Positions 12,308-24,293 of a stretch of 64,000 nt of DNA are shown piece after piece. The position numbers and the translations under genes are program-made. The DNA is taken from NCBI RefSeq assembly GCF_001632365.1, contig NW_024468541.1, positions 165,899 through 229,898 on the forward strand. Direction: 5' to 3'. Positions within the stretch are counted from its first letter, which is position 1. The number at the start of each line of letters is the position of its first letter. The stretch comes from Laetiporus sulphureus 93-53 (lineage: Eukaryota > Basidiomycota > Agaricomycetes > Polyporales > Laetiporaceae). A model generated the notes under the pieces. That model was not told the DNA's origin and did no database searches. It saw only the letters and a program-made list of their open reading frames with translations.

Positions 12308-15300
12308 TTTAGGCGAAGCGCAACATGTGGCTTATCGGCCTGCATTGTTAGGCCCAGATTCAAACGGATCATACATCCTGTTGTCTAGCAATGAATCCTG
12401 GAGCATCACCCTATTTCTCCGAGCCAGGCCGTCCCTTGTGCTTGTATCTGCGCAAACACGCAGACAGCACGTTGTTGATCTTGGAGCTGAGTGACTGAAT
12501 ATCATGCTAGCAAATGTACCCAAACTTGAAGGTTGTCCAATTTGTATATTGCGTATCGATTTTTGAGTCGATACGAGATTGCGTGGGTTTTGCTCTTGTC
12601 TTCACATCAAATCATTTCACGGCAGCACCTACGCTTCGAGCTTACTCAGGCGTCACTGACCGCATCCACGGCAGCAAATATCTGCATTCAAGAGGACGAT
12701 GCCCTATGTCACGCTTGAGATGCCCAAAGAGCACAATGACATATAATACAACCCACCATTAAAACTTATCCGGACCATTCAAACTGCAGTTGATTGATCA
12801 AACCTTGCATGGGGCGATAGTCATTGTGTGATGAGTGAAGACGTTGTGTAAGTCATTCATGGACGTATTTGATGTATTGGAGTGAATAACAGATTCAGCA
12901 GAGACCTGCATTCATTGCATAGCGTAAATGCAGGCTCATGTGAGCCACGGACTCTAGATGAAAACCACGAGAGCGCGACCTGTAACTATGATCATTCAAG
13001 ACCACCAGCCGCGGATGGAGATATGGACGCACTGAAACGCGGGTGGCTGAGCGACAAACACAGTAGAGGTTAGTGGTAGGCAGCTCTTCACGCGGCGGAG
13101 GGACGAGCGAAATGCGATTCATTGAGCGGAGAACAAGGCCCACGCTACTGGCTTTCTGATCAGAATGGGAAGGGAGTCCGATAAGACCAGCGCACTACAT
13201 TCAACGATACATTCCTTGCTTCGTCTTTCACCAGTGAGGGCATGTCGCGTTATGTTTGCCGTCTTCACCAAAAGTTGTAAAAGGTTAGCATCATCAGACG
13301 CTACCAAGAAGCCTTGGAGCGTCTGAATGGTGACGGCGGTAATATGTCAGAAACGTCGCTCACAAGACATCACAACACATACTGCCGACCTCAGTGAAAT
13401 TCTACCATGCTATCGTCCGCTTATACGACGCAATAATATATGGCAGGCTTAATCTATGCTTTCGAGGTCTTCTCGTACGAGACCTGCCGCGTACCTGGGT
13501 CAAGCGGGGTGTGCTTTATTGAAGGCAACATCAGGCGTAAAGAGCGGAGGAGAACTCACTTATACAAGTTCTTAACGTTGTTTGTCTCTAGGTCGCCTGT
13601 TGTTGACAGCAAGTGCGCGTTATCGGGTATAGTTTGGATGAGTGAAACTATGTGGATTACCACGATCTTATACAGTGTATCAAAACCACATGAGCGGGGT
13701 TCCATCCTCGCTTTCGCAGCCGCTCGGCGCCCTCCAGTTGGGATATGAACAGATACAGAGTTCCCCAGGGAGAGACCGTCTTCTCAGGGATCCGGTCTCG
13801 ACGAGCTTGGCTATTGCAAGTATAACCTGCATACGAGAAAGGTCTGGAGTGTAGAGTACCGCCCCTCGAGGAGGCGCAGCTCTCTCGCTGGAAGCGCACA
13901 TTTGACACAGCCTCAAAGTGCAAACGAAATGATAAATACATCAAGCGAGCGGCTCAACATGTTTGCTGAGCTGTGAGATGAAAACCCGCATACACAGTGC
14001 ATGGTTTAGCCTGCCTCATGTGACCTGGAGTCTGTGAGATATTGAGCGTCATTAACCATACAAACACACATGCAACTACCGTATATGGCGGGTTTGCAGT
14101 GCGCACTGCCGAGCAGCTTCATTGAATCTCCCTTCCGAAAGCAAACACAGTAGTCACTGTACTTGCATATGAAAAGATTAACCCGTGAGATACTAGAGAT
14201 CTCCCACTTCGATTACCGGGTGTCGTTTTTCCAGTGGCTGTGATGGCTTCTATAAAATGAAGGTTGAAAGTTGAACTGCCACATCATGCTTCTGGCGCGG
14301 AGCTGACACCACCATGGAGTAACTTCTCCTAGCATGATGGCTGTGCGCAAGTACTGTGTAAAGCAGTGATCAGCTGTCCCACGTTAAGTAATGAATGGGG
14401 AAGAAGCCGGAAGACCGATCAACATCGCACCGCAAATATGTCCTTGCACGCAATTGCGCCTCTACAAGGCTTGGAGTTCAAGTCCAGCATCACCTAAATT
14501 GACGATGACAAGGAGATATCGGCAAGCATACAAAACCAGATTGCACGGGAGTTGATGTCACACAAATGTGTGCATAGATCTGCGGCGGAACCGTGGCAAC
14601 AGCCTGAGCTTTGGCCATCCGCCAGTCTCGTTTGTCCACATATCCCAAAGACTCGGACGGGTGACAATGAAGTCAGATTAAGGTAGCTTTCGACACGTGC
14701 TTACATTCTCCTGATAGAAACACATTTTGGATGCAAATTCGACATTTTGAGCGTTCAAATGACTTGCTTCGTCTATGACGGTGAGTAAATTTCCCAGTGC
14801 GGCGCAAGCCGGAATCGCTAATCGCCTGTATTGTTGTGTAAGATTCTATAACTCCTCGAGTCACATGAATCAATGAACATGAACTTCAAATTGACAAGCT
14901 TGATCGTCAGAGTAGCAAGCAACGTAAGGCATCAAGCAGGAGAACGTTACGAACAAAGGAAGTGGCTGAGGGGGTAGTAAGTGACGCTAACCTGGCGGTG
15001 AGCTGCCGGAAATGGCAGTAACGCGATCACGTGACCGCTATCGTCTTGCCGATGACCGCGGGCAAATCCGAAATGCCACCCAGCAACTTCGATGGTGCAC
15101 ATACTGCACCGTGTGGTCCCAGCTCCTGGTAATCAGTCTCGATGTTGCGAATGGTCTTTCTAGAGCTTGCAAGTAACATCAAGACGATATATCGGTCTAC
15201 ATCGCGGAAGACGTCAGAAGACATGAGAAGTATAGTGACTGAACAATCTCCGAGTCAATAGCTATGATCCATGCTAATCCACATCGGGGATATATGGTGT

Positions 15301-15428
15301 CGTAATCCTGTTAAATCCTGTGTGAATTGTCTCCATCCCTGATGTGAAAGTCGTAAATAGCCGTCTGCGCGCATCCTGGCAGCGTTCATTCGATTCAATG
15401 GCTACTGATACTGTTGGAACGTAAGAAA
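12308..15428. other. Gene-poor stretch
   Basis: About 3.1 kb with frequent stops in every frame on both strands. I could not connect any open segments into a recognisable protein. A small inverted repeat (CATCATGCT ... AGCATGATG, about 14282-14338) is present. It may contain decayed mobile DNA, but I see no transposase motif or terminal repeats. Confidence 0.4.
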
Positions 15429-18400
15429 TCAGGGATTGTCGGAATAAGGCGTGTTTTCACGGCAATACGGCAAGATCTGTAGTTTCTTGTGGATGTGAGA
15501 GCGAAACGACGTCAAAGCCCCAACAATGGCCATATTAACGCCATCCCAAATGGTGTAGATGCTCCACATGATGAACGTGCCGACGAGGCCCCAGGCGACC
15601 GCAGACACAATTGTCGATTTGTTGTCATGTTCGACGAAGCATTCGAAAGCAAAGGCAACCAGGAAAGATACCATTCTGTGAATGCAAGCGATCGTTAATA
15701 CACAAACTTAGTGACCTCAATGGACGAAACTTACCCCCACATCAGCAGAGCATAAGGGAGGCTGTATATGATGGCCAGTGTCTCCAAGCCCAACTTTGGA
15801 TGTGTCCTGCTATTCAAATAATTCGCCTATCGTATGGTCGTCAGCCATGCGCCACGCTTCAGCAGAAACGCAGAACACACAGCATCCGCAGCGGTATCGA
15901 TTGGCTTGAGCCGATATCGCCTGACAAGCAACAGCCCAACGAGAATACTTCCAATGCTTGCTATGGTCGATACGAAGCTCGTAACCTGAGCAGAGGTCCG
16001 CGGTCCCGAGCCAGGATCGACATCATTGATGGTCATGAACGAGATGTTGGCGTTCAACATCACCGTGGACTGCGTATGCCTCGACGTCAACTATTAATGT
16101 TGAGGCTCCATGAGACCCAACGAGAACATACGAAGAGGATGTATTCCTGCCACTCGGCCTGAAGCTTGTTGATAAATGCTGACCACGGAACATGGTTTAT
16201 GATCCGGTCTGTCCAAATTCTCTCCAGAGCAGTGAGATGGGCTTCCGGAGCATTGAAAAGGAGGGGAGAAAGGACTGTGATAAGAGGAGATCTGGGAGCT
16301 TGATCTCCAAACAGACTTTGATTCCAGCGCAATCGAGACACTCGCTGCCCATAATAGTTGAGGAACCTGTGGTGGGCTGCTCGCGACCCTTAGTAAATCC
16401 AAGCAATTTCATAAAAGTATTGTGTACCGAAAATGTGCATCAGACGACCTGCATCGGTCAATAAGAAGTGAGAGCAACATGAGTAGCAAGGAACTTACCT
16501 ATGACACAAGTAGCATGCTGGCTATCTGGAAAATCTGTGAAGAGTGTCCAGATTGGCTCTGTGCAGCGAAAAAGGCTTTCCTTACCTTTTGCGCCCTTGA
16601 CAAAGGTTAGCATTTTGTGAAGCTCATCAGCGGAGTATAGGTAAGTCGACTGCCTCGATGTGATCTGGTCTACGAGTTCGTAATGTTAACGATGAGTCGG
16701 AAAATGATCTCCAATGCTCACCAAGAGTGGCATGCGTAAGCATACCCATAATCCCCTTGCGTAAGTCATCAGTTGGCTCGTGATTGTAGGGAAATGTATC
16801 CCAGTGTAACCTGCGATAGAAATTGAACGCCAGAAAAGACCTGTGCCTGTCAGCATACTTCTCTAGCACTGTGATCGAAGCACCCACATCTCTTGAAATG
16901 TTAGTACCAGTAGAACTCTTCCAGGGCCAGCTCTGGGAGCGGTATCATCAGATTGCCCTTCGAGCCGGACAGCCAACACGATGACCTACTGATGTGCGTC
17001 TCAGAAGCAATTCCCTTCATTTCATCGAGGTCGTCCGTCACTTTGTATTCTTGTAACCAAAAAAGGGTGCGCGACGTGTGATCGGCATAATAGTAGCACC
17101 AGTTTATTCTCCCCGGATGATTCGCACTTTTTTCAAGTTCCAGGACTAGATCCGCGTCTTGAGGTATTTCGATCTTCTCCTCGCGTCGTATTTCGTCTAA
17201 CAAAGCTGCAAATGCTTCGATCTGTGAGAAGATGGCCGGCTCACAGATGTATGCATCTGTGTATATTCTCTGGGCGGCACCATGAAGGGAACGCGTAAAT
17301 AATATCAGAACAACGGCTTACTCTTTGGCCGTTAAAGAAATACAATTGTCCTTCTGGATGTGTCAGCGCCAGCCAACCTTCGGGTTTTCCCTTACTGCGG
17401 CGGTCACTGTGATGAGCGATGGCCAGTCTACATACGAGGATCAGACACGTACAGTTGATAGGATATTTCCATGGCAGACACGGTCCAGTCGGTGTCATAT
17501 GCCGTCCTATTCTTAGGCATAAGATCGAACAAAACGATTTCGAGAAGATCATAATCTCACAGTGTGTCGTTTCGTTCATATCTACGTGTTTGAAGGATTG
17601 GAAACGTCGGCGTTCTCGAAGGACTTTCAAGCTGAATGGATGGTGCATACGGTATATCCCTCGAGGGCTCCGCGAGCTCCACTGGCAAGCCATTCTTCGT
17701 TGACGAATGCATGCTGGGCGGAGGATCAGCCGACACAACTGACATTCGTGATCGATTGGAGTGCGAGCGTGTCTCAGGTCTACTCCTGGAGGAGCCTTTA
17801 GGAGGAGGCATTGCAGCACGTGAAAACGGATGCGCGCTAGCACGAGAGGATGCACGAGAGGATGCTCGAGAGGAAGAGCGAGAGCCTGACGCTCGAAGGA
17901 GACTCCTGCGTCCAGTAGTCGAAGCTCTGTCCTCGCGATCCTGCACGGAATATGGTACTGAGAGACGAGAGCTAGACGCAGTCTGAACGGAGATCGTGAA
18001 CTGGTCATGGTGATTGTGTGATCCCAAGTGGAGTGCGGGCGAGGATCTGCTTCCAGTGTGGTTTGGAGCAGGCAGTCCCGGACCGTAATTAGAAGGAAGA
18101 TTGCGAGGTCCCTGGTGCTGGTCGTTTGAAACGACCAAGTAAGGACCTGCGTCGTTACTGGAGTACACGGTATCTGACTTGCTCTCTGGAGAGACGAGGT
18201 TTCGGTTCCGCGTAGTAGCGCCAGTTCCTGCATTGTCTGAATCTGGTTTCCGCCGACCAGTTCTACGCTTCGCAGCAGCATAGCAACGTTTGGAATACAG
18301 CCAAATAGATGTCAAAATACGTCGTAGAGCATGTCGAGCGTTGCCCAGGTTTAATATCAGTCGTAACACCCGCAGAAACGGCCCAAAGACAGCCCGCTCG

Positions 18401-18429
18401 GGCGTTGCATTAGCAGAGTCCGAAAGCAT
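15429..18429 (-). CDS. WW-like multi-pass membrane protein, long-N-terminus type (module 1, copy A)
   Basis: Multi-exon gene; start ATG at 18429, stop at 15429-15431. Order of parts: a hydrophobic/basic start (FLRVLRLILNLGNARHALRR); about 250 disordered Ser/Arg-rich residues; a half-WW signature GKPEGWLALTHPEGQLYFF; a conserved block containing WCYYYADHTSRTLFWLQEYK (about 16990-17110); FYRRLHWDTFPYNHEP; a segment with VPWSAFINKLQAEWQEY; then about four predicted membrane helices (VSTIASIGSILVGLLLVRRY, LETLAIIYSLPYALLMWG, FLVAFAFECF, AVAWGLVGTFIMWSIYTIW). The second WW tryptophan is not evident, so binding of proline ligands is uncertain. Closest relative in the window is copy C (27049-30081). 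Function unknown. Exact exon ends were not all resolved. Confidence 0.75.
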
Positions 18430-20271
18430 CGAAGGGTAGTGCTGGCAGGCCCAAGGTCTGCTCTCTAGCCTAAGGGCGCAATTAGCATGAGTTACCCATG
18501 CTACAGTCGAAAATAGAGATTAGGTGCAGCTGTGAGCCACGAGGCATCACGCATACGCGAACAAACGGTCCCCCAACAATTCCATATGTGATGTTATGGG
18601 CGCTTACCACAAAATTGCTTGACGCGAAGCGCACATGTGATGACTTTTGCCGTAACACTATAGCCGCTCGGCAGTGCGTACTTCCGTGTCGATAGCAAGT
18701 CGCAGGGCCCCTCCCCAAAAGTAAAGTGCCTTTCCCTCACCATGAAAACACACATAATGTCTGTTGCACAGACTACCTTGAATCGCATGTATCAGATACG
18801 GTCAGCAATAAGTAATTCGCCTGCAACAGGCCGTGAAGTAAATGGTCATATGGGAACCTGAAGGTCCATGGCCGTACGTTCGCTCATGAGTTCCGCGTGT
18901 CACCTGGGCTATGAGCTCCTCATAGCAGACGATAGTTAATGAAAGCAATTGCAAAAATCGAGGGATCGCGCTCGCCGAGGGTAAGGCTGTTCCTAATAAG
19001 CGTATGACTATGAAACGTAGTACCGCAGTTGTGCGTGGGACACTCGGTCGAAGCACCGAGGCGAGTGCGGTGCAATGTGTAGAGGCCATCTTCAGATGCT
19101 ATACGGTATCGTGTAATTGTACTACCGGAACCGCAAATTTGCGGATCTTGGCTTCGAGATCCTATACGGATGGAAAATGAGATAATGGACCACCAGGTAC
19201 AGCATCTGTGTCTCTCTCGGGCGAAGCGTCATCGGACTCCCTAAGACCTCAGCAACCCGTCGGATTCGCACATACGGCCCTCCGCGGCTCTATTCATCTA
19301 GATATGGCGAGAATGCAGTCCACTACCTGCCTACCACCACTGATCCGAAATGTACGGTGCGGTGAGTCCCAGGAATGGAACAGCTATGTAACGCCGATAT
19401 ATATAAGCGCACTGTAACAGGTATCAACTCGCAACACGAACGGACAGACTGGCGCCCATCGTATTGTCATGCCACTGAGCGCGGAACTAAACATTCATAA
19501 AGCGAGAACAGTGCTGTTCTGCTCTCATGCGATGGCCGTTATCTCACAGCATTCAAGATAGCGTGAGTGGGACGATTAGATGGTGGATACAAATGCGATG
19601 GTGAGCAGTGCAGCGAGGATACCGTCCTCTGGTTGTGTGAACGCGTTATGTTACCAGTATCCATGTCACCTGTGCGTACCCATGCTGGTCCTTCTTAAGA
19701 AATGCTACGTGCAAATCTGATTGGAAACTAAGACGACTTTCCTAGTCAAGTGTCAGAGTATCCCTCGCTGATTAGCGCACCTTTTGAGGTAGGAATCGCG
19801 GCTCACCGAAGATCCCAATACAGCATAGGCAGATATTGCTTGCAATCTTCCCAGTCTCACCAAGGCTGTTGCCTAGAGACCTTAAACGGACAATAACCCC
19901 GACAAGGGCATGCTCTTTGACAAGTCTGCATTTCTGAATGTCTAGATGTCAAGAACGATAGCGAATCCGCGCGCAATGCTCCACAGTCACAATTCTCCAT
20001 CGACGGTATCCATGCCTTTTCAGTCTATCTTGAGCTTGACGACAGTGGGATGACCGTTAATGCCAAGCATTGCAGCTTCCTAGGACGAGAAAGATTGATT
20101 CAGCCGCACATACAGCTTTTTGTAAACATTTCCCCCGAGATGTCATGATAGATTGCAATGCACGATCTTTCAGATAGCCATGCCTGGTATCCAGATGGCC
20201 GACCGCGCGAAGCCAACGTAGCATATGCGCGATTACGCCCCTGGAGAGCACCGTAACCTGTGTGACACCGC
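18430..20271. other. Intergenic segment present mainly in module 1
   Basis: 1.84 kb; the equivalent gap in module 2 is about 0.38 kb. No recognisable gene, RNA or terminal repeats were seen. It could be an old insertion, or a region lost from module 2. Confidence 0.35.
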
Positions 20272-20666
20272 TCAACGACCTGTGCTTTGCCCCTTTTTTC
20301 CGCCGCTGCCAGGATGCTGCACTGGCCCACGAGGGCGGAAACTCTCCCAAAGCTCCGGATTGCTGTCATCCGGTTCATCGGCGTCACTAGAACCACGGAC
20401 AGGATCAGCGTAGTCGGGTGCCATAGACGGTGCCTCGATGTACCTTTGTATCGGCACCGAAGCAGAGCTACCACAATAATATGTCAACTGCGATGAACGG
20501 GACACATGAAAGAACTAAGAGGCTGACCTGAGCGATGTCTGAGGAACGTCGGCATCGGATGAAACGCTCCGGATCTCTTCGTGCGAGACCTCCTTCGGCG
20601 TGTCTGGCGCTGGCTGAATGGGACTGGCATGCATTGCATTCATGAAGATACGATCCGAATCGAACT
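20272..20666 (-). CDS. Small Pro/Asp-rich protein P1, 3' exons only
   Basis: Two exons are supported by comparison with P2 (30464-31073): 20666-20528 and 20467-20272, spliced in frame. Shared features are a Ser/Pro/Glu-rich segment, SSVP- or SASVP-type junction sequence followed by RY, then a PDYADP...ELWESFRPRGP motif and a Lys/Gly-rich end. P2's first exon (helical) has no intact counterpart upstream here: the matching DNA near 20700-20760 carries stops. P1 may therefore be truncated, degenerate, or spliced differently. No domain recognised. Confidence 0.4.
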
Positions 20667-21407
20667 CTGCAAAGCCCACCTTTCGTTATTCGCCTCCATG
20701 TCGCTTAACAATACGTTGCGAGTGTTATCAAGATGGGCTTAGATAGACGATATTATGTACCGCGCTTCACTCGGCGAACTCCACGGCGCTCCTGCACCGA
20801 ATCAGCCCGGAGCCTAGTTAGATCGATGAAGCTATATTGGCCAAAAATCGACTGCAGATTGGTGTATGCTATAAAATTTGCAAGTTGAACGTGTGGAGCT
20901 GTGTGGAGCGAGTTTTTTTGTTAATACCGGCCCACCGCCTCCTGGATCAACGCAAACGTTGGTGCATGCTAGGACGTGGTCTTAGGGAAGTGGGAAACAG
21001 AAGTCACAAATGTCGTGTTGGCAGTGCTGTCGTGTAGCACGGTGAGGATTTCTTGGGTCTCAGGCTGTTGGCAGCTGGCTCGCAACGTCAGAACGCCCAA
21101 CGCCCAAAGTCGTAACACCGGACATCCGCCTGAGCAGGACGCAAACTGCAATTCTCCATATCTCCTGTGGAACTATCCAGATGTCTACGGTATTCCTCTA
21201 TCCCGAGCAATGATTAATGAAGGCGCTGCATGGGTGGCGGGCGGGACTGTGTCGGCCATACTTCTGAGGCAGTGTGCCACCCCCTTGACGCGTGACATCC
21301 TGTGACATCGCATCGCACGGCCTCAGCATTGCACGCGAAGCGCCTCGCTCAGTATTTGAGGACACGACTCAGGGAGAGGCACATACAACACTGACAACTT
21401 TGGCTGC
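20667..21407. other. Intergenic region between P1 and copy B
   Basis: About 0.74 kb between divergently oriented genes. It may contain both promoters and the remnant of P1's first exon. Nothing else is recognised. Confidence 0.3.
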
Positions 21408-23399
21408 ATGGAATCCTCGACCAAGTCTGTGCAACGGTCGTCTGTGAAAGAGTCTGGCTCTCTGCGACCTACGACTCCACTATTGACCACGCGATACCAA
21501 CGTACAAGCAGGTGAGTCTTCAGCACCGCTCCTGTTGACTCGTTCTGATCTGATTCGTGTACCTTTGTAGAGCCACTCGAGGCTATGCAACTCTCAGGGC
21601 AGGTCATTCTTCTTTCGCCGGGGAGACAGAGTGAGTTTTGACGCTCGATGTGCTCAAAGCCTAGATCTGATTGCCGTCGCACAGGCCAAAGTATCTCCCG
21701 CGTGGCTGGTCTGCGCACGTTCACCCGGAAGGACAATTGTATTTCGCATGCGCCACGAATCCTCGGGTTGTAACCGAAGCAGATCTGTACGATTGCCAAG
21801 TCCAAGAGGCCATCTGCTACTGGATCGAGCAATTCAACGCGTGTCTGGCCACACGGAGCATCGCTCTGCCGGACACAGCTGAACTCTTCCTGCAGCTGGG
21901 AGAGGAGCCAAATGCTTGCCTATACTACCTGGCCGATTACGCATCCAGAGTGATTTTCTGGATTGAAGACGACCTTTCCACCGAAGAGCTGGGCTTCTCA
22001 GAGACCGTATCGGATGTGCACCTCCACATATTGCTAGAAGAGCATTTCTGGTCCCATGTGGAGTTCTTCTCAGCACATCGGTCCAGCGAGCTATCACTCT
22101 CCGACCTCTTGGTGGATGAGCTTGCTACGGTCTTCCTCCATGGTCGTACTGGTTCGTTCCTTTTTGCTCGAACATCAGTTGAGTACTAAGTGAAACGTAT
22201 TTAGACCAACTGACATCAGTAACGTCAACATTTCCATACAACGCCGAACAATGTACACAGTTCATGGACGTGTTGAATGCAGCAAAAAGTGAGATATTCT
22301 TACTACGTTATTGACATATACTGACCTTCTTTGATAGATTGCATTCTGAACGGGCATACAATCACTTCAATAGGTGAGGAAACATCTGTCGTATCCACTG
22401 AAAAGGCTATATCGCTGACACTACACTAACAGCGCGCCTCTGGGTCGTCATCAGTATGTGTCGTGAACGTTCGCAGGGTTTCGCATTGCTGACGCGCTTT
22501 CCGCAGCGCACTACAGATTCAACAACCTGTATGGAGACAAACACGCGCGTCTTTCCAGTGATCAGTCCGTCCTCGACTTGCCTTCGATACCGAGAAGCCG
22601 ACTGTTCTCTGCGGTTTCAATGCTTCTATTCAATGTACCCAGCTCTTACGAAAGACAATTCGAGGATCTATGGGTGGATGAGCTTGTCTACCAGGAACCG
22701 TGGCAAAAGGCCATGAAGGTGTTCCGCGACGAATGGATCGTGTGTACCGCACTGGTATGTCAGCTTCCGTGTCAGAATGCAACAATGTGCTCAACGTCTC
22801 TTTCTCAAGGCGGCATTGATGTTGATGTGAGCTTTGCCGGAGTATCGATTCCGGCTGAAAACTAAAGTGTCTCGCTAAATCTTCAGTATCAACGTCTGGA
22901 TGCTCATGCTTCCAGAGACCACACGTTCCGTAATGCTGGCGTCTATGCTCATGTGTAACATGTCCGTGTTATTCTCGGCGATCCTTCTCATGAAACATCG
23001 CCGAGCAACAACCTATGTCGCCGATGAAGCGGTAAGGCGATGATATCCCTTGACGACCGATCTTTTTTCTGACTCATCGTCCTCGCACAACAGGCAGCGT
23101 ATCTTTCGGAAGCTCGGCGAGAAGCATCAGGCTTCCGATGGACAGCGCTTGCGTTCAGCCTTCCCAAAGCGCTGTTGCTGTGGGCACTCGGGATCTCGTC
23201 TGCGCAGAGTCTCGTGTGGCTGTGTGAAGCCACAAGCGTTCATGTGCTGGGAGGTGCCGTTCTTGCGATTTTTGCGCTCTGTTTATACTCCGGCGCGGTC
23301 CCTGTTTCTCGGACGTTGCCGGAAGGCTGTTCGTTTTTGACTTTCTGGAGGATGTTCAGAATCCGGGCGAATCGCCAATCGGAGGAATGCGTAGTTTAG
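21408..23399 (+). CDS. WW-like multi-pass membrane protein, short-N-terminus type (module 1, copy B)
   Basis: Exon 1 is 21408-21511 and exon 2 is 21685-22151; several further small exons run to TAG at 23397-23399. The N-terminus is short (about 45 residues, Ser/Thr-rich). It is followed by the half-WW signature LPRGWSAHVHPEGQLYFACA, a conserved block ACLYYLADYASRVIFWIEDD, then LLEEHFWSHVEFFSAHRSSE with DELATVFLHGRTG, and a helical segment with LWVDELVYQEPW. The C-terminal part has four hydrophobic helices (MLASMLMCNMSVLFSAILLM, WTALAFSLPKALLLWALG, VHVLGGAVLAIFALCLYSG among them). Exon 1 has exactly the length of its counterpart in copy D (104 nt) and ends in the same phase. Function unknown. 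Confidence 0.75.
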
Positions 23400-24293
23400 A
23401 CGCACTTATACAAAGCTATCTGCAGTTAAGTATGAATGTTTAATAATACAGAAATAACCTAGACCCAGCGTTGGTTCAGCTGTCACGATCTGTGGTACTG
23501 TATATTCGCCACCAGTGTCAGACCGCACCTCCGGTACGTTTCATCAAGCAAGGCTCTACATAGTATCACCCTGAACTGATGTGCGGCGGAGGACCAATAA
23601 TGGTGCGTGCTACTTACACACGCAAGATCCGAAGCCACGAACATGTGCAACGCTTGGTTCTATGACAGGCGCGAGGCAAAAAAATACTAATACACAGCTT
23701 GAATGATGCGCATGGAACGCAAGCGACTTCTTGTCATTGCAATACATCCATGAGTGTCATTTCGAGTCGTAGGAATTTGAAATGATATCGCTGCGAGGAT
23801 GTTGATACAGCGCTCACCTGATTATCAAACAGGTGTCTGCAACCCAATAAAGAAAGCCGCATGCTGACCAATGGTCATATTCCAGTGAGTAAAAAAGTGC
23901 CAGTGTGGTTGACGGGGGTGCGCTCATCTAGCTTCTAGCGGCAGGGAGTGGTTGAGGTTTTGACCGGCATCGAGTAGTTAACATCGCAGGTCATTCTGTG
24001 CATACCGAAGTCACCGCCTCTTCCCTGTTTGGGTGGTCTCGTCCGGAGCTCAGCGTCGCTCATCGCCATTGTGGTTCTCCTGCTTATTGACGATCAGTCC
24101 GGAGGACGGAATTGCACGATTTTCTCCTGCAGGTGCTATGCCTCTTATGGGCTCCTGGATGTCGTGCAAACAATGTCCATCTTGTTTCTGTCTATAGAAA
24201 GCAGGGAAGGCTCCCCGTGGTCCGGAGAATGACGCCTGGACGGTGCTCATAAGCACCTTTGGCGTACGCGCTTCCATACCCGCCGAGTTTACT
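23400..24293. other. Intergenic region between copy B and metacaspase 1
   Basis: About 0.9 kb; the same gap in module 2 is nearly the same size (33914-34785). Both presumably carry the metacaspase promoter. No gene was found. Confidence 0.35.

Noticed and set aside
14460..14510. tRNA B-box-like GGAGTTCAAGTCC
   Set aside because: No A-box at a suitable distance and no acceptor stem could be folded.
17241..18281. 346-codon minus-strand frame overlapping copy A
   Set aside because: Mostly the wrong frame over the first coding exon of copy A. Only its part around GWLALTHPEGQLYFF is a real exon.
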